Assembly: GCF_000722875.1 (NCBI RefSeq)
Contig: NZ_JFHR01000058.1
Location: 1-33,022 of the forward strand
Source of the DNA: Sphingobium chlorophenolicum
GTDB taxonomy: Bacteria; Pseudomonadota; Alphaproteobacteria; Sphingomonadales; Sphingomonadaceae
DNA length: 33,022 bases
Direction: 5' to 3'
The position numbers and the translations under genes are program-made. Position 1 is the first letter of the stretch, and each line of letters starts with the position of its first letter. The notes beneath the pieces were generated by a model that ran no database searches, was not told the origin of the DNA, and was given only the letters and a program-made list of their open reading frames with translations. Positions 7,556 through 15,624 of the stretch are shown piece after piece.

Positions 7556-8644
7556 TCAGCCCGCCAGCGCCAGATCGGCCTGGGTGCGTTCGGCGACCTT
7601 GCGCCGCACGATGGGGAGCAGTTCCCGGCCATAGAGGATGGAATCGGCCAACGGATCGAAGCCGCGGATCAGGAAATGATCGATGCCGATGTCGACATAA
7701 TCCAGCATGGCGTCGGCCACCTGTTCGGGGGTGCCGACAAGGCCGGTGCTGTTGCCCGCCGCGCCGGTCAGCGCCGCGACGCCGGTCCACAGCCGCTTGT
7801 CCTGCCGGTTGGCGCTGGCGGTTTCCAGCAGGCGGAGCGACCCGGCATTGGCCGGGCGATGGTCGGTGAGCGGCAGCCCGGCGGCGGTGCGGTTTTCGCG
7901 CACCTGCTCCTCGATCTCCGCAGCGCGTTTCCAGGCCGCTTCCTCCGTGTCGGCGATCACCGGGCGGAGCGACAGGGAAAAGCCCGGATTGCGGCCATAG
8001 CGCGCCGCCGAGCGGCGGACCTGCCGGACGCTGTCCTGCACCGATTCCAGCGTTTCTCCCCACAGGGCGTAGACGTCGGCATGGCGTCCGGCGACGTCGA
8101 TCGCTTCGGGCGAGGAACCGCCGAAGAAGACCGGCAGATTGTCGGGTTTCACGGCGCTGAACGCCTGTTTCACGTCGTAAAACTTGCCCTGATGGTCGAA
8201 GGGTTGGGCCGCCGTCCATTCCTGCCGCAGGATGGTCAGATATTCGTCGGTGCGGGCGTAGCGTTCCGCCTTCACGCTCCTCGTATCGCCGTCCCGCGCC
8301 ATTTCCGCGTCGGCGCCGCCGGTGATGATGTGGACGGCGACGCGCCCGCCCGACAACTGGTCCAGCGTGGCGAGTTGGCGCGCCGCGACCGTAGGCTGGG
8401 TGAAGCCGGGCCGGTGCGCGACCAGAAAGCCCAGCGTCGATGTAATCGCCGCCGCATGGGCCGCGACGATCTGGCTTTCGGGGCTGTTGGAGCCGAAGGG
8501 GATCAGCACGCGGTCGAAGCCGCCCTTTTCCTGCGCCTTGGCCGCCGCCTCGACATAATCCTTGTCGAGGGCACGGCTGCGCACCGCCGACTGGGTTTCA
8601 GAGCCGTTGTTGAAGCCGATATAGCCGATGAATTTGACGCTCAT
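7556..8644 (-). CDS. SsuD-like FMNH2-dependent (LLM-class) monooxygenase
   Basis: A 362-aa luciferase-like flavin monooxygenase homologous along its length to alkanesulfonate monooxygenase SsuD. Shared stretches include FLVAHRP, QPTVAARQLATLDQLSGGR and FFGGSS, the last of which contacts flavin phosphate. SsuD uses O2 and FMNH2 to release sulfite from alkanesulfonates, and its location between sulfonate transporter genes supports a desulfonation role. Aligned by eye to E. coli SsuD, several residues studied there differ: the Cys54 position is Ser (SNSPES) and the Arg226/His228 region reads LSLRPVI. The substrate may therefore not be a simple alkanesulfonate. No FMN reductase (ssuE) lies in this window. 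GAGAGG precedes the ATG. Confidence 0.85.
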   Translation of the reverse strand: MSVKFIGYIGFNNGSETQSAVRSRALDKDYVEAAAKAQEKGGFDRVLIPFGSNSPESQIVAAHAAAITSTLGFLVAHRPGFTQPTVAARQLATLDQLSGGRVAVHIITGGADAEMARDGDTRSVKAERYARTDEYLTILRQEWTAAQPFDHQGKFYDVKQAFSAVKPDNLPVFFGGSSPEAIDVAGRHADVYALWGETLESVQDSVRQVRRSAARYGRNPGFSLSLRPVIADTEEAAWKRAAEIEEQVRENRTAAGLPLTDHRPANAGSLRLLETASANRQDKRLWTGVAALTGAAGNSTGLVGTPEQVADAMLDYVDIGIDHFLIRGFDPLADSILYGRELLPIVRRKVAERTQADLALAG

Positions 8645-8661
8645 GGTCGCCTCTCAAAAGA

Positions 8662-9936
8662 TCAGATGACAAAGAAGCCGTGGGTGCCGTCGCGCTCCAG
8701 TTGCGCGACGAGGCCATATTCCCAGTCGAGATAGGCCTGCATCGCGGCGGCCTTGTTGTCGGTGCCTTCATAGGGGCGTTTGTAGCGTCCCTCCGGCCCG
8801 CGTGGGCTAGGCGCGCCGTCCGGGCCTTTCTCCAGCGTCGCGGTGGACCAGTCGACGTCCAGCACGGACACCTCCCACCCCAGTTGCGCCAGCCAGGAGG
8901 CGGTCATGTCGGCGCGGGGGCCGATATCGTCGGTGACGACGATCCGGGCGCCGCGCACCGGGGCATTATGGTCTGTTTCCTGCACCAACTGGCCGCCCTG
9001 CGCGTTGCGGAAGCCGGGCAGATGGCCGCCCTCATATTCGCGGGGCTGGCGCACGTCGTAGAGATAGAGGGTGCGGGCCTTGTCCGCCTTCAATTCCTCC
9101 AGTTCGTCCCAGCCGATGCGCTTCACCCCGGCGCGATAGGCGACGTCGCGGGCATGGGCGCGGGCCTCCTCCGCCGAGCGATTGTCGACCTCCGGCGCGA
9201 CGCGGGTCTGGCCGGTTTCAAGCTCCTGCCCCGCCAGCGTCCAGCCGATGGTGCCGTTGCGCAGCGCGAAGATCGGGTTGGGCAGGCCCGCATTGACCAG
9301 CGACTGGGTCCCGATGATCGACCGGGTCCGGCCCGCGCAGTTGACGATGATCGTCGTATCCGGATCGGGCGCGATGGTGCGCGCCCGCAGCACCAGTTCG
9401 GCGCCGGGCACGCTGGTGCCGGTCGGGATGCTCATCGTATTATATTCGTCGTAGCGGCGGGCGTCGAGGATGGCGATGTCGGCCTTTTCCCGGATCAGCG
9501 CCTGCACCTCCTCCGCCGCCAGACTGGGCGTGTGGCGGCGATGTTCGACCAGTTCGCCGAACGCCTTGGAATAGCTGTTCACATCCTCGAACAGTTCATA
9601 GCCCGCTTCGCGCCAGGCGTTGAGGCCGCCTTCCAGTTCGCGGACGTCGGTATAGCCCAGCCCTTCGAACCGCACGGCGGCCTTGCGCGCCAGCCCTTCG
9701 CCATCGTCATAGACGATGATCGGCGTGTCGAGGCGCGGGATGCGCCAGCGCGCTTCCTCATCGATGCGGCGCAGCGGAATCTGGGCGGCGAAGAGGGGGT
9801 GGCCTTGCGCGAATTCATGTTCTTCGCGCACGTCGATCAGGGCGATCTCGCTGCCGACCAGCAGGGCGCGGCGAATGTCCTGCGGCGTGGCGGTCAAGGT
9901 GCGGTCGCTTGTGCGGTCCAGCGTTTCAGTGGTCAT
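8662..9936 (-). CDS. Triple-rhodanese-domain sulfurtransferase
   Basis: A 424-aa protein made of three rhodanese-like domains in tandem (about 15-115, 137-240 and 275-365) plus a C-terminal tail. Only the middle domain has an active-site cysteine, Cys200 in VNCAGRTRS. The equivalent loops of the first and third domains read VYDDGEGLAR and VTDDIGPRAD, with Asp in place of Cys. Rhodaneses move sulfane sulfur between thiosulfate or persulfides and acceptors. The start overlaps the dioxygenase stop by 4 nt (ATGA, 9933-9936), indicating coupled expression. With a thiol dioxygenase upstream and an SsuD-like enzyme downstream, it may handle the sulfane sulfur or sulfite released during organosulfur breakdown. 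This role is inferred. Confidence 0.9.
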   Translation of the reverse strand: MTTETLDRTSDRTLTATPQDIRRALLVGSEIALIDVREEHEFAQGHPLFAAQIPLRRIDEEARWRIPRLDTPIIVYDDGEGLARKAAVRFEGLGYTDVRELEGGLNAWREAGYELFEDVNSYSKAFGELVEHRRHTPSLAAEEVQALIREKADIAILDARRYDEYNTMSIPTGTSVPGAELVLRARTIAPDPDTTIIVNCAGRTRSIIGTQSLVNAGLPNPIFALRNGTIGWTLAGQELETGQTRVAPEVDNRSAEEARAHARDVAYRAGVKRIGWDELEELKADKARTLYLYDVRQPREYEGGHLPGFRNAQGGQLVQETDHNAPVRGARIVVTDDIGPRADMTASWLAQLGWEVSVLDVDWSTATLEKGPDGAPSPRGPEGRYKRPYEGTDNKAAAMQAYLDWEYGLVAQLERDGTHGFFVI

Positions 9937-10559
9937 GCGTTTCTCGATCTATCCCAGAGGTTGGGGATCACGCCGTTGGCGTAACCCGATATGAAGGTCT
10001 TGGGGGTGCCGTCGGGGGCGTAGGTCGCCCGCTCGACCGCGCCGATATTGGCGCCGTAGACATGGATGCTGATCGACGGCCGGTCAGCCAGGCCGTTGGT
10101 CACACGATGGATGTCGCCGATGCGGGGGGAGACGGCGTCGACTTCGCCTGCGTGCAGAAGCTGCTCGCCGTGCGGGATAAGGCGGCCGTCGGGCGACTGG
10201 CGGAAGCGTTCCACCCTTTCCGCGCCGCGCAGCACGCCGACCAGGCCCCAGACGGTGTGATCGTGGATCGGCGTGGCCTGTCCCGGCCCCCAGACGAAGC
10301 TGACGATACTGAACCGTTCGCGGCTGTCGCAATGGAGCAGATATTGCTGGTAGCGGTCCGGATGCGGGCGGGTGAATTCCTCCGGCAGCCAGTCGTCTTT
10401 GGCGATCAGGCGGCTCAGCAGGGCGCGGCCGCTTTCCAGGATCGCGCCTTCGTCCCGCGTCGCCGCCAGCAGGTCGGCGAAGGCGGTGACGAAGCCGCGC
10501 AGGCGAGCGATGTCGGTGGCGGGTTCGATGGGTCGGGCTATGGCTGCGACTGCGTTCAT
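9933..10559 (-). CDS. Cysteine dioxygenase-family thiol dioxygenase (3MDO-like)
   Basis: A 208-aa cupin of the cysteine dioxygenase family, which inserts O2 into a thiol to give a sulfinate using non-haem Fe(II). The three-His metal site is visible: His99 and His101 in TPIHDHTVWG, and His151 in GDIHRVTN. The Ser-His-Tyr triad is S164-H166-Y168 (SIHVY). Two features favour the bacterial 3-mercaptopropionate dioxygenase type over mammalian-type CDO: Gly105 falls at the crosslinking-Cys position, and Gln (RYQQYLL, residues 69-75) stands where CDO has Arg60. Both rest on hand alignment. It overlaps ssuB by 4 nt (10556-10559) and the rhodanese by 4 nt, so it is part of the sulfur operon. Confidence 0.9.
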   Translation of the reverse strand: MNAVAAIARPIEPATDIARLRGFVTAFADLLAATRDEGAILESGRALLSRLIAKDDWLPEEFTRPHPDRYQQYLLHCDSRERFSIVSFVWGPGQATPIHDHTVWGLVGVLRGAERVERFRQSPDGRLIPHGEQLLHAGEVDAVSPRIGDIHRVTNGLADRPSISIHVYGANIGAVERATYAPDGTPKTFISGYANGVIPNLWDRSRNA

Positions 10560-11371
10560 TCGGCAGCCTCGGCGATGGGGGCGAAGGGCAGGACGCCCTC
10601 CCCATGATCGTCGCCGCCCAGATAGGAGAGCAGTTTTTCGCGCAGGCGACCGGAGATGGCCGAGCGGTCGCCGCGCGGGACCGCGATCCGTTCCTGCGCA
10701 ACGATGCGGCCCTTGTCAAGCACCAGCACCCGGTCGGCCAGGGCGATGGCTTCCTCCACGTCATGGGTGACGATCAGCACGGCGGGCCGATGGGCGCGCC
10801 AGAGCGAGAGGACAAGGTCGTGCATGCGGTAGCGGGTCAGCGCATCCAGCGCGGCGAAGGGTTCGTCGAGCAGCAGCAGCTTGGGTTCGCGTACCAGGGC
10901 GCGGGCAAGGGCCACGCGCTGCGCCTCCCCACCCGACAGGGTCAGCGGCCAAGCGTCGAGCCGATGGCCAAGGCCGACTTCCTTGAGCGCGGCTTCGCTG
11001 CGGTCGCGGGGCCGGTCGCCCTTCAGGCCTAGGGCGACATTCTTCCACACCGGTTTCCAGGGGAGCAGGCGGGCGTCCTGGAACACCACGGCGCGGGAGT
11101 CGGGGACTTCCACATCCTGGCCCCGCACCTCGTCCAGACCGGCGAGCGTGCGCAGCAGCGTGGTCTTGCCGGAGCCGGAGCGGCCCAGCAGGGCGATGAA
11201 CTCGCCCGGCGCAATGTCGAGGTCGAGGCCGTCGATGATCGTGTTGGGACCGAAACGGCGGGTAAAATCGCGCAGCCTGACCACCGGTTCGGGATGCGGC
11301 AGTTCGGAATGTAGCGGGTCGCGATGGTCGGCGGCGCTTTGCAGGGCGGAAAATCCGAGACGGGCGTCCAT
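10556..11371 (-). CDS. ssuB: Sulfonate ABC transporter ATP-binding protein
   Basis: A 271-aa ABC ATPase energising sulfonate import. The nucleotide-binding motifs are complete: Walker A GRSGSGKTT (Lys69), Q-loop VVFQDARLLPW, signature LSGGEAQR (145-152), Walker B LLLLDEP (165-171) with D-loop ALD, and switch His in VTHD. A leader of about 30 residues (MDARLGFSALQSAADHRDPL onward) precedes the conserved domain. The LLPWKPVWKNVALGL stretch is typical of the SsuB/TauB/NrtD subfamily. It begins 2 nt after the ssuC stop and overlaps the thiol dioxygenase start by 4 nt. It pairs with SsuC upstream and the SsuA-like binding protein at the distal end of the operon. Confidence 0.93.
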   Translation of the reverse strand: MDARLGFSALQSAADHRDPLHSELPHPEPVVRLRDFTRRFGPNTIIDGLDLDIAPGEFIALLGRSGSGKTTLLRTLAGLDEVRGQDVEVPDSRAVVFQDARLLPWKPVWKNVALGLKGDRPRDRSEAALKEVGLGHRLDAWPLTLSGGEAQRVALARALVREPKLLLLDEPFAALDALTRYRMHDLVLSLWRAHRPAVLIVTHDVEEAIALADRVLVLDKGRIVAQERIAVPRGDRSAISGRLREKLLSYLGGDDHGEGVLPFAPIAEAAE

Positions 11372-11373
11372 GC

Positions 11374-12192
11374 TTATTGCTCCACTATGCTGGGGCGCCA
11401 GATCAGGGCGCGGGCTTCGACGGTGCGGACCAGCCAGTCGGCGCCAAGGCCGAGAATGGCGTAGACCATGAGGCAGACCACGATGATGTCCGTCCGCATG
11501 AAATCGCGGGCATTATTGATGAGATAGCCAAGACCGGCCGATGCGTTGATCTGTTCCGCCACGACCAGCACCAGGATGGCGACCGACAGCGCATAGCGCA
11601 GGCCCACCAGCAGCGAAGGCAGCGCGGACGGGAGGACGACGTGCCAGATCTGCTCCCAGCGGCTGAGGCCGAAGCTCTTCGCCGCGTCCAGTAGGCGCAG
11701 GTCGACGCTGCGGATGCCGCTGTAGAGGTTGAGGTAGACGGGGAAGACGGTGCCGAAAGCGATCAGAGCCACCTTGGGCGTCTCACCGATGCCGAACCAG
11801 ACGATGAAGAGCGGGGTGAGCGCCAGCGCGGGGATGGTGCGCTTGATCTGCATCAGCGGATCGACCGCCAGTTCCCCGGCGCGGGAGAGGCCCGCTACGA
11901 GGCCGAGAATGAGGCCCAGGCTGATGCCGATCAGCAGGCCGACGGCGACTCGCGCGAAGGACACCAGCAGGTTGGACGGCAGTTCGCCCGACAGCAGCAT
12001 TTCCAGCAGCGTGCCGATCACGGCGGAGGGCGCGGCCAGGGTCCGTTCCGGGATCAGGCCGCTGCGCGATCCCAATTCCCAGAGGAGCAGCAGGACGACG
12101 GGCGACAGCCAGCGTCCGCCAAAGCGCGAAAGGGAAAATCCCCGCACGCCGACCTGTCCGGAACCGCGTCTGTCCACCATCAAAACCGTCAT
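11374..12192 (-). CDS. ssuC: Sulfonate ABC transporter permease
   Basis: A 272-aa inner-membrane permease of the SsuC/TauC/NrtB family (usual length about 260). About six hydrophobic segments are visible (for example WLSPVVLLLLWELG, VAVGLLIGISLGLILGLVAG, VALIAFGTVFPVYLNLYSG and AILVLVVAEQIN). The EAA loop follows AKSFGLSRWEQIWHVVLPSALP. The frame stays open upstream to 12378, but I choose the ATG at 12192: GAGGGCGAG lies just before it, homology starts there, and the length then fits. It is the first gene of the seven-gene minus-strand operon. A 290-bp regulatory gap separates it from the divergent LysR gene. Confidence 0.92.
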   Translation of the reverse strand: MTVLMVDRRGSGQVGVRGFSLSRFGGRWLSPVVLLLLWELGSRSGLIPERTLAAPSAVIGTLLEMLLSGELPSNLLVSFARVAVGLLIGISLGLILGLVAGLSRAGELAVDPLMQIKRTIPALALTPLFIVWFGIGETPKVALIAFGTVFPVYLNLYSGIRSVDLRLLDAAKSFGLSRWEQIWHVVLPSALPSLLVGLRYALSVAILVLVVAEQINASAGLGYLINNARDFMRTDIIVVCLMVYAILGLGADWLVRTVEARALIWRPSIVEQ

Positions 12193-12482
12193 CAACTCGC
12201 CCTCTTCGTGGTGAGGGAAAGCCCAACATGAATTCTCTACCAATTCAATTAAGTTTTGCTCGGTCGATCTATGAGGGGCGCTCATAGGGCGCGTTTGGCC
12301 GCAAATCCGGCGCCATCTGCCGCCGGAAATGGCGGGTTTCCGTGCTTCGACCGTATTGGCCAAGATTTTCATGGCCACTTTAAATCTCTACTATTTTGAT
12401 TGATATATAAGCCTTCGCGATAAGAGCGCGACTCCGTTTCCGGCATCGGATCGGCGGCTTTCTCTTTTTCATCGAGGTTTCC
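12193..12482. promoter_or_regulatory. Divergent regulatory region, ssuC operon / lysR
   Basis: A 290-bp gap between the divergent ssuC operon and lysR genes. Its lysR-proximal half is AT-rich compared with its surroundings. It contains the dyad AATC-N11-GATT (12383-12401), which fits the T-N11-A pattern of LysR-family binding sites, and a CCGCC/GGCGG hairpin near 12318-12334. A 61-codon in-frame extension of ssuC lies here, but it has no ribosome binding site or homology I recognise, so I treat it as leader. Confidence 0.55.
12383..12401. promoter_or_regulatory. LysR-type dyad AATC-N11-GATT
   Basis: A perfect 4-bp-arm dyad with the 11-nt spacing characteristic of LysR-type operators. It lies about 190 bp upstream of ssuC and 82 bp upstream of the divergent lysR. 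Its left half contains ATCTCTACT, which recurs (on the opposite strand) at 16781-16789 in the promoter region of the second sulfur operon. Confidence 0.5.
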
Positions 12483-13319
12483 ATGCCGGTCAATCTGCCC
12501 ACCAACCTGCTGCGCAGCTTCGTCGCCATCGTCGACACGGGATCGATGCTGAATGCGTCGGAGCAGGTGTTCGTGACCCAATCCGCGCTGAGCCTTCAGA
12601 TCAAGCGGTTGGAGGAACTGGTGCAGCAGACGCTGTTCCTGCGCGAAGGGCGGCGGCTGAACCTGACCACCGCCGGGGAAGTGCTGCTGGATTATGCGCG
12701 GCGCGTGCTGCTGCTGCATGACGAGGCGGTCGCGGCGGTCAGCGCGGGTCGTTTCGCCGGACCGGCGCGGATCGGCATGGTGCAGGATTTCGCCGACAGC
12801 CTGTTGAGCGGACTGCTGTCGCGCTTTTCCGAACTGCATCCCGACGCGCAAATCTATGCGCGGGTTGCGGGAACGGCGGAGTTGCAGACGCTGCTGGACC
12901 GTCGCGAACTGGACATCGTGCTGGGTTTCGCAGCACCCAACGATCCGCATGCGGTGACGGTCGCGCCGATGAGCTGGTATGGCGAGCAGGCGCTGGTGGA
13001 GCGGGAGGTGATCCCGCTGGCCGTGCTGGAGGAGCCGTGCCGTTTCCGCGAGGCGGCGATCCGGGCGCTGGAGGATAGCGGGCTGCAATGGCGGATCGCG
13101 GTGGAGACACCCAATCTGGCGACGCTGAAGGCCGCTGTCGGAGCGGGCCTGGGCATTACCTGCCGCACGCATTTGTTCCTGGAGGACAGCCAGGCGCTGG
13201 AGCATGAGCGGTTGCCGCACCTGCCGCGGGTCGCGGCGATCCTGCGGGCAGGGGAAAAGCTGGACAAGGCCGCGCACCGGCTGGCGGAACTGGCGCGGGA
13301 GACGGTTCAGACGCTTTAG
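12483..13319 (+). CDS. LysR-family regulator of the sulfur operon (predicted)
   Basis: A 278-aa LysR-type protein. The N-terminal HTH (about residues 5-65) includes GSMLNASEQVFVTQSALSLQIKRLEEL, followed by the linker helix and an effector-binding domain. GAGG lies just upstream of the ATG at 12483. The gene is divergent from the ssuC-led operon across 290 bp, the classic arrangement for a LysR activator and its target. CysB/Cbl-like control by sulfur limitation is a reasonable guess, but the protein is shorter than CysB (about 324 aa) and I cannot assign it to that clade. It may also act on the second sulfur operon, whose promoter shares a 9-mer with the gap here. Confidence 0.93.
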   Translation: MPVNLPTNLLRSFVAIVDTGSMLNASEQVFVTQSALSLQIKRLEELVQQTLFLREGRRLNLTTAGEVLLDYARRVLLLHDEAVAAVSAGRFAGPARIGMVQDFADSLLSGLLSRFSELHPDAQIYARVAGTAELQTLLDRRELDIVLGFAAPNDPHAVTVAPMSWYGEQALVEREVIPLAVLEEPCRFREAAIRALEDSGLQWRIAVETPNLATLKAAVGAGLGITCRTHLFLEDSQALEHERLPHLPRVAAILRAGEKLDKAAHRLAELARETVQTL

Positions 13320-13359
13320 GGCTTTTCCCCAGGCGAGATTGGCCATTAGCGGACATCAA

Positions 13360-13443
13360 TTCCTCCCTGCGCGCAGCGTGGGGAGGGTCGAAGAGAGGCA
13401 CGTGACTCTCTTCGACCCTCCCCATCTCTCGATGGGGGAGGAA
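13360..13443. repeat. Intergenic inverted-repeat element (copy 1)
   Basis: A palindromic element between the convergent lysR and hydroxyacid dehydrogenase genes. Outer ends are TTCCTCCC (13360-13367) and GGGAGGAA (13436-13443). Inside is a perfect 19-bp stem (13379-13397 with 13406-13424) around an 8-nt loop. It shares its ends and the CATC..GATGGGG segment with the larger element at 21028-21161. It probably also acts as a bidirectional terminator. I see no gene in 13320-13494. Confidence 0.75.
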
Positions 13444-13494
13444 TAGGAGAGGTCCGTTTTCCATCCAAATCGGTCAATCTGGCCTATACTGAAT

Positions 13495-14439
13495 CTAATA
13501 ACCCCGCGCCGGATCGACGATATCGCTGGGTTTTTCGCCGCGCACGAAGCGGGACAGGTCGTCATTGACCTTTTCCAGCAGCCGGTGCCGGATCAGGCTG
13601 TAGTTGCTGGAGATATGGGGCGTCAGGCGCACGCGGGGATGGGTGTAGAGCGCATGGCCTTCGGGCAGCGGTTCCGGATCGGTGACGTCCAGCGTCGCGA
13701 AGCCCAGCCGCTCCCGATCCAGCGCGTCGATCAGCGCTTCCTGATCGATCACCGAACCCCGCGCCACATTGATGAGGTGCGCGCCCCGCTTCACCTTCGC
13801 GAATAGCGCTTCGTTGAAGAGGTGGCGGGTTTCGGGCGTGCCGGGGACGGCGACTACGATATGGTCCGCCTCTGCCGCCAGCGTTTCCAGATCGCTGACA
13901 TGCTGCACGCCGCTGATGCCCGATTGCGCGCCGCTTCGCCGCAGGCCGATGACCTGCGCGCCGAGCGCCAGCCCGCGCCGCGCCACCGCCGCACCGATCG
14001 CGCCCAGGCCGACGATGCCGATGGTCGTTCCGGAGACGCGGCCGAGCGGGCGGGGAATCCACTGGTCCCGCGAATGCGCCTCCGCCGCATGGAGATTCTT
14101 GGCATGGGCGTAGATGGCCGCGATCACATAATCGGCGATCTCTTCCGAAGCGACGCCGCGACCGCAGGTGACGAGCGGAGCGTCCAGCAGCCAGCCGGGG
14201 TAGAAATCCACCCCCGCCGACGCGCTGTAGACCCATTTGAGCCGTCCCGGCCAGATATCCGGCCGTAGCTGAGCGGATTGCCGCCAGGCGGGGGACGGCC
14301 TGACCAGCAATATGTCCGCTTCGTTCGCGGCGGTCCACGGCTCATCCTCCGCCACGTCGATCAGGGTCGGGGCGGATGGGTGCAGGCCAAGGCTGCGGTT
14401 GAAATCGGGTTCCAACTGGCTGGCGATGATCAAGGACAT
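13495..14439 (-). CDS. D-2-hydroxyacid dehydrogenase (NAD-binding)
   Basis: A 314-aa member of the D-isomer-specific 2-hydroxyacid dehydrogenase family, which interconverts 2-hydroxy and 2-keto acids with NAD(P)H. The dinucleotide motif is GLGAIG (144-149). The catalytic triad is visible: Arg227 in NVARGSVID, Glu256 in DPEPLP and His275 in TPHISS. It has no signal peptide and is cytoplasmic. Its ATG lies 1 nt after the stop of the SfnB-like flavoprotein, so it is the last gene of the second sulfur-type operon. It may reduce or oxidise a keto or hydroxy acid formed from the desulfurised carbon skeleton, or be an unrelated passenger; the substrate is unknown. Confidence 0.9.
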   Translation of the reverse strand: MSLIIASQLEPDFNRSLGLHPSAPTLIDVAEDEPWTAANEADILLVRPSPAWRQSAQLRPDIWPGRLKWVYSASAGVDFYPGWLLDAPLVTCGRGVASEEIADYVIAAIYAHAKNLHAAEAHSRDQWIPRPLGRVSGTTIGIVGLGAIGAAVARRGLALGAQVIGLRRSGAQSGISGVQHVSDLETLAAEADHIVVAVPGTPETRHLFNEALFAKVKRGAHLINVARGSVIDQEALIDALDRERLGFATLDVTDPEPLPEGHALYTHPRVRLTPHISSNYSLIRHRLLEKVNDDLSRFVRGEKPSDIVDPARGY

Positions 14440-14440
14440 G

Positions 14441-15619
14441 TCAGTTCCCCAGCGCGGCTCGGCCCGCCGCGATCAATATCGTGTCGGTCTGCGGCGAGTG
14501 AATGCGGCTGCACAGCACGTCGCGATAATGGCGCTCCAGCGGGTTCTTGCGACTGATGCCGGGATTGCCGGTGAGCTCCAACCCGATCTCCACGGCGCGG
14601 ATCGCGTTGGCCGTCGCAAGATATTTGATGTTGTTGACCTCCACCGCGCTGGGGGTGTCGCCCGCGTCATAGCGCGCCGCCGCGTCGCGGATCAGGGTGC
14701 GGTTGACCTGCAACAGCGTCTCTATTTCCCCGAATTTCTCCTGAACCCGCGGAAGGGTCGCCAGAGAAGCGCCCAGATTGCTGGGCACGCGGTCGTTGAG
14801 ATAGGCGCGCAGCCAGTCGCGGGCCGCCCGCGCCACGCCGTCATAGATGGTGGAGATGGCCAGCGCATTCCAGATCGCCAGGCTGGAATCGCCCGTCCCC
14901 GACGCCCATTGTTCCGGCAGGCGGATATCGACCGCATGGTCTAGCGGGACCGGCGTGTCCGTGAAATGCACGGCATGGCTGACGGTGGCGCGCATGCCCA
15001 GATGATCCCAGGCTGGCTCTATCGCGATGCCGGGGCTGTCGGATCGGACCAGGAAATTGCCGACGCGGGGATTTTCCTCATCCGTCTTGGCCCAGACGGC
15101 GAACCAGTCGAGACCGGTCGATCCGGTCGAATAGATTTTCGTGCCGCTGATCGCCCATCCGTCGCCCACGCGCCGGGCGACCGTCGCGGGCAGGCCGCCG
15201 CGCACCGGCGTGCCCAGTTCCGGTTCGACGCGCAGTCCGCCAAGCAGTCCGCGCCCCTGCACCGCCTGCCGGGCCAATTGTTCGTAAATGCCCTGCGGCC
15301 AGTCCTGAGCGCGGGCCGGGGTCGCGTGGTAATGATAGGTCATGAACAGGATCAGCGCCGTCGAAGGCTCCCCCTTGGCTACTGCGCCCAGCACGCGCAG
15401 GGCTTCCGACAGGGATGCGCCCCGCCCGCCATATTCCACCGGGACGGTCAGACCGATCAGCCCTTCCCGCCCCAGCAGGTCGAAATTGGCGCGGGGGAAT
15501 TCGGCGCTCCGGTCATAAGACTCGGCCGTCTCCGCCAACTGGCGGGTGATCCGGTCCAGCAGTTCGGGGCCGATGGGCGCGAAGGACGGGGTTTCGGGAA
15601 CAAATGCCTGGCTGGCCAT
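14441..15619 (-). CDS. Acyl-CoA dehydrogenase-like flavoprotein (SfnB/DszC type)
   Basis: A 392-aa protein with the acyl-CoA dehydrogenase fold: N-terminal helical domain, central beta domain with WAISGTKIYSTG and HLGMRATVSHAV, and C-terminal four-helix domain. The KIYSTG block and the overall pattern resemble SfnB and DszC, flavin-dependent enzymes of organosulfur metabolism, more than beta-oxidation dehydrogenases. Such enzymes use reduced flavin and O2 to oxidise sulfur compounds or are linked to sulfone use. The frame is open to 15853, but the ATG at 15619 has AGAGG upstream and begins the homology; it is 5 nt after the binding-protein stop. I infer a monooxygenase in sulfur scavenging. 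Ordinary acyl-CoA dehydrogenation is the alternative. Confidence 0.85.
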   Translation of the reverse strand: MASQAFVPETPSFAPIGPELLDRITRQLAETAESYDRSAEFPRANFDLLGREGLIGLTVPVEYGGRGASLSEALRVLGAVAKGEPSTALILFMTYHYHATPARAQDWPQGIYEQLARQAVQGRGLLGGLRVEPELGTPVRGGLPATVARRVGDGWAISGTKIYSTGSTGLDWFAVWAKTDEENPRVGNFLVRSDSPGIAIEPAWDHLGMRATVSHAVHFTDTPVPLDHAVDIRLPEQWASGTGDSSLAIWNALAISTIYDGVARAARDWLRAYLNDRVPSNLGASLATLPRVQEKFGEIETLLQVNRTLIRDAAARYDAGDTPSAVEVNNIKYLATANAIRAVEIGLELTGNPGISRKNPLERHYRDVLCSRIHSPQTDTILIAAGRAALGN

Positions 15620-15624
15620 GATTT

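Noticed and set aside
12193..12378. A 61-residue N-terminal extension of SsuC or a leader peptide
   Set aside because: It lies in the divergent regulatory region, has no ribosome binding site, and would make SsuC longer than its family. The internal ATG has a good site.
14441..15619. An ordinary beta-oxidation acyl-CoA dehydrogenase
   Set aside because: Not excluded, but the KIYSTG pattern and the neighbouring sulfonate-binding-protein gene favour the SfnB/DszC-like sulfur branch.
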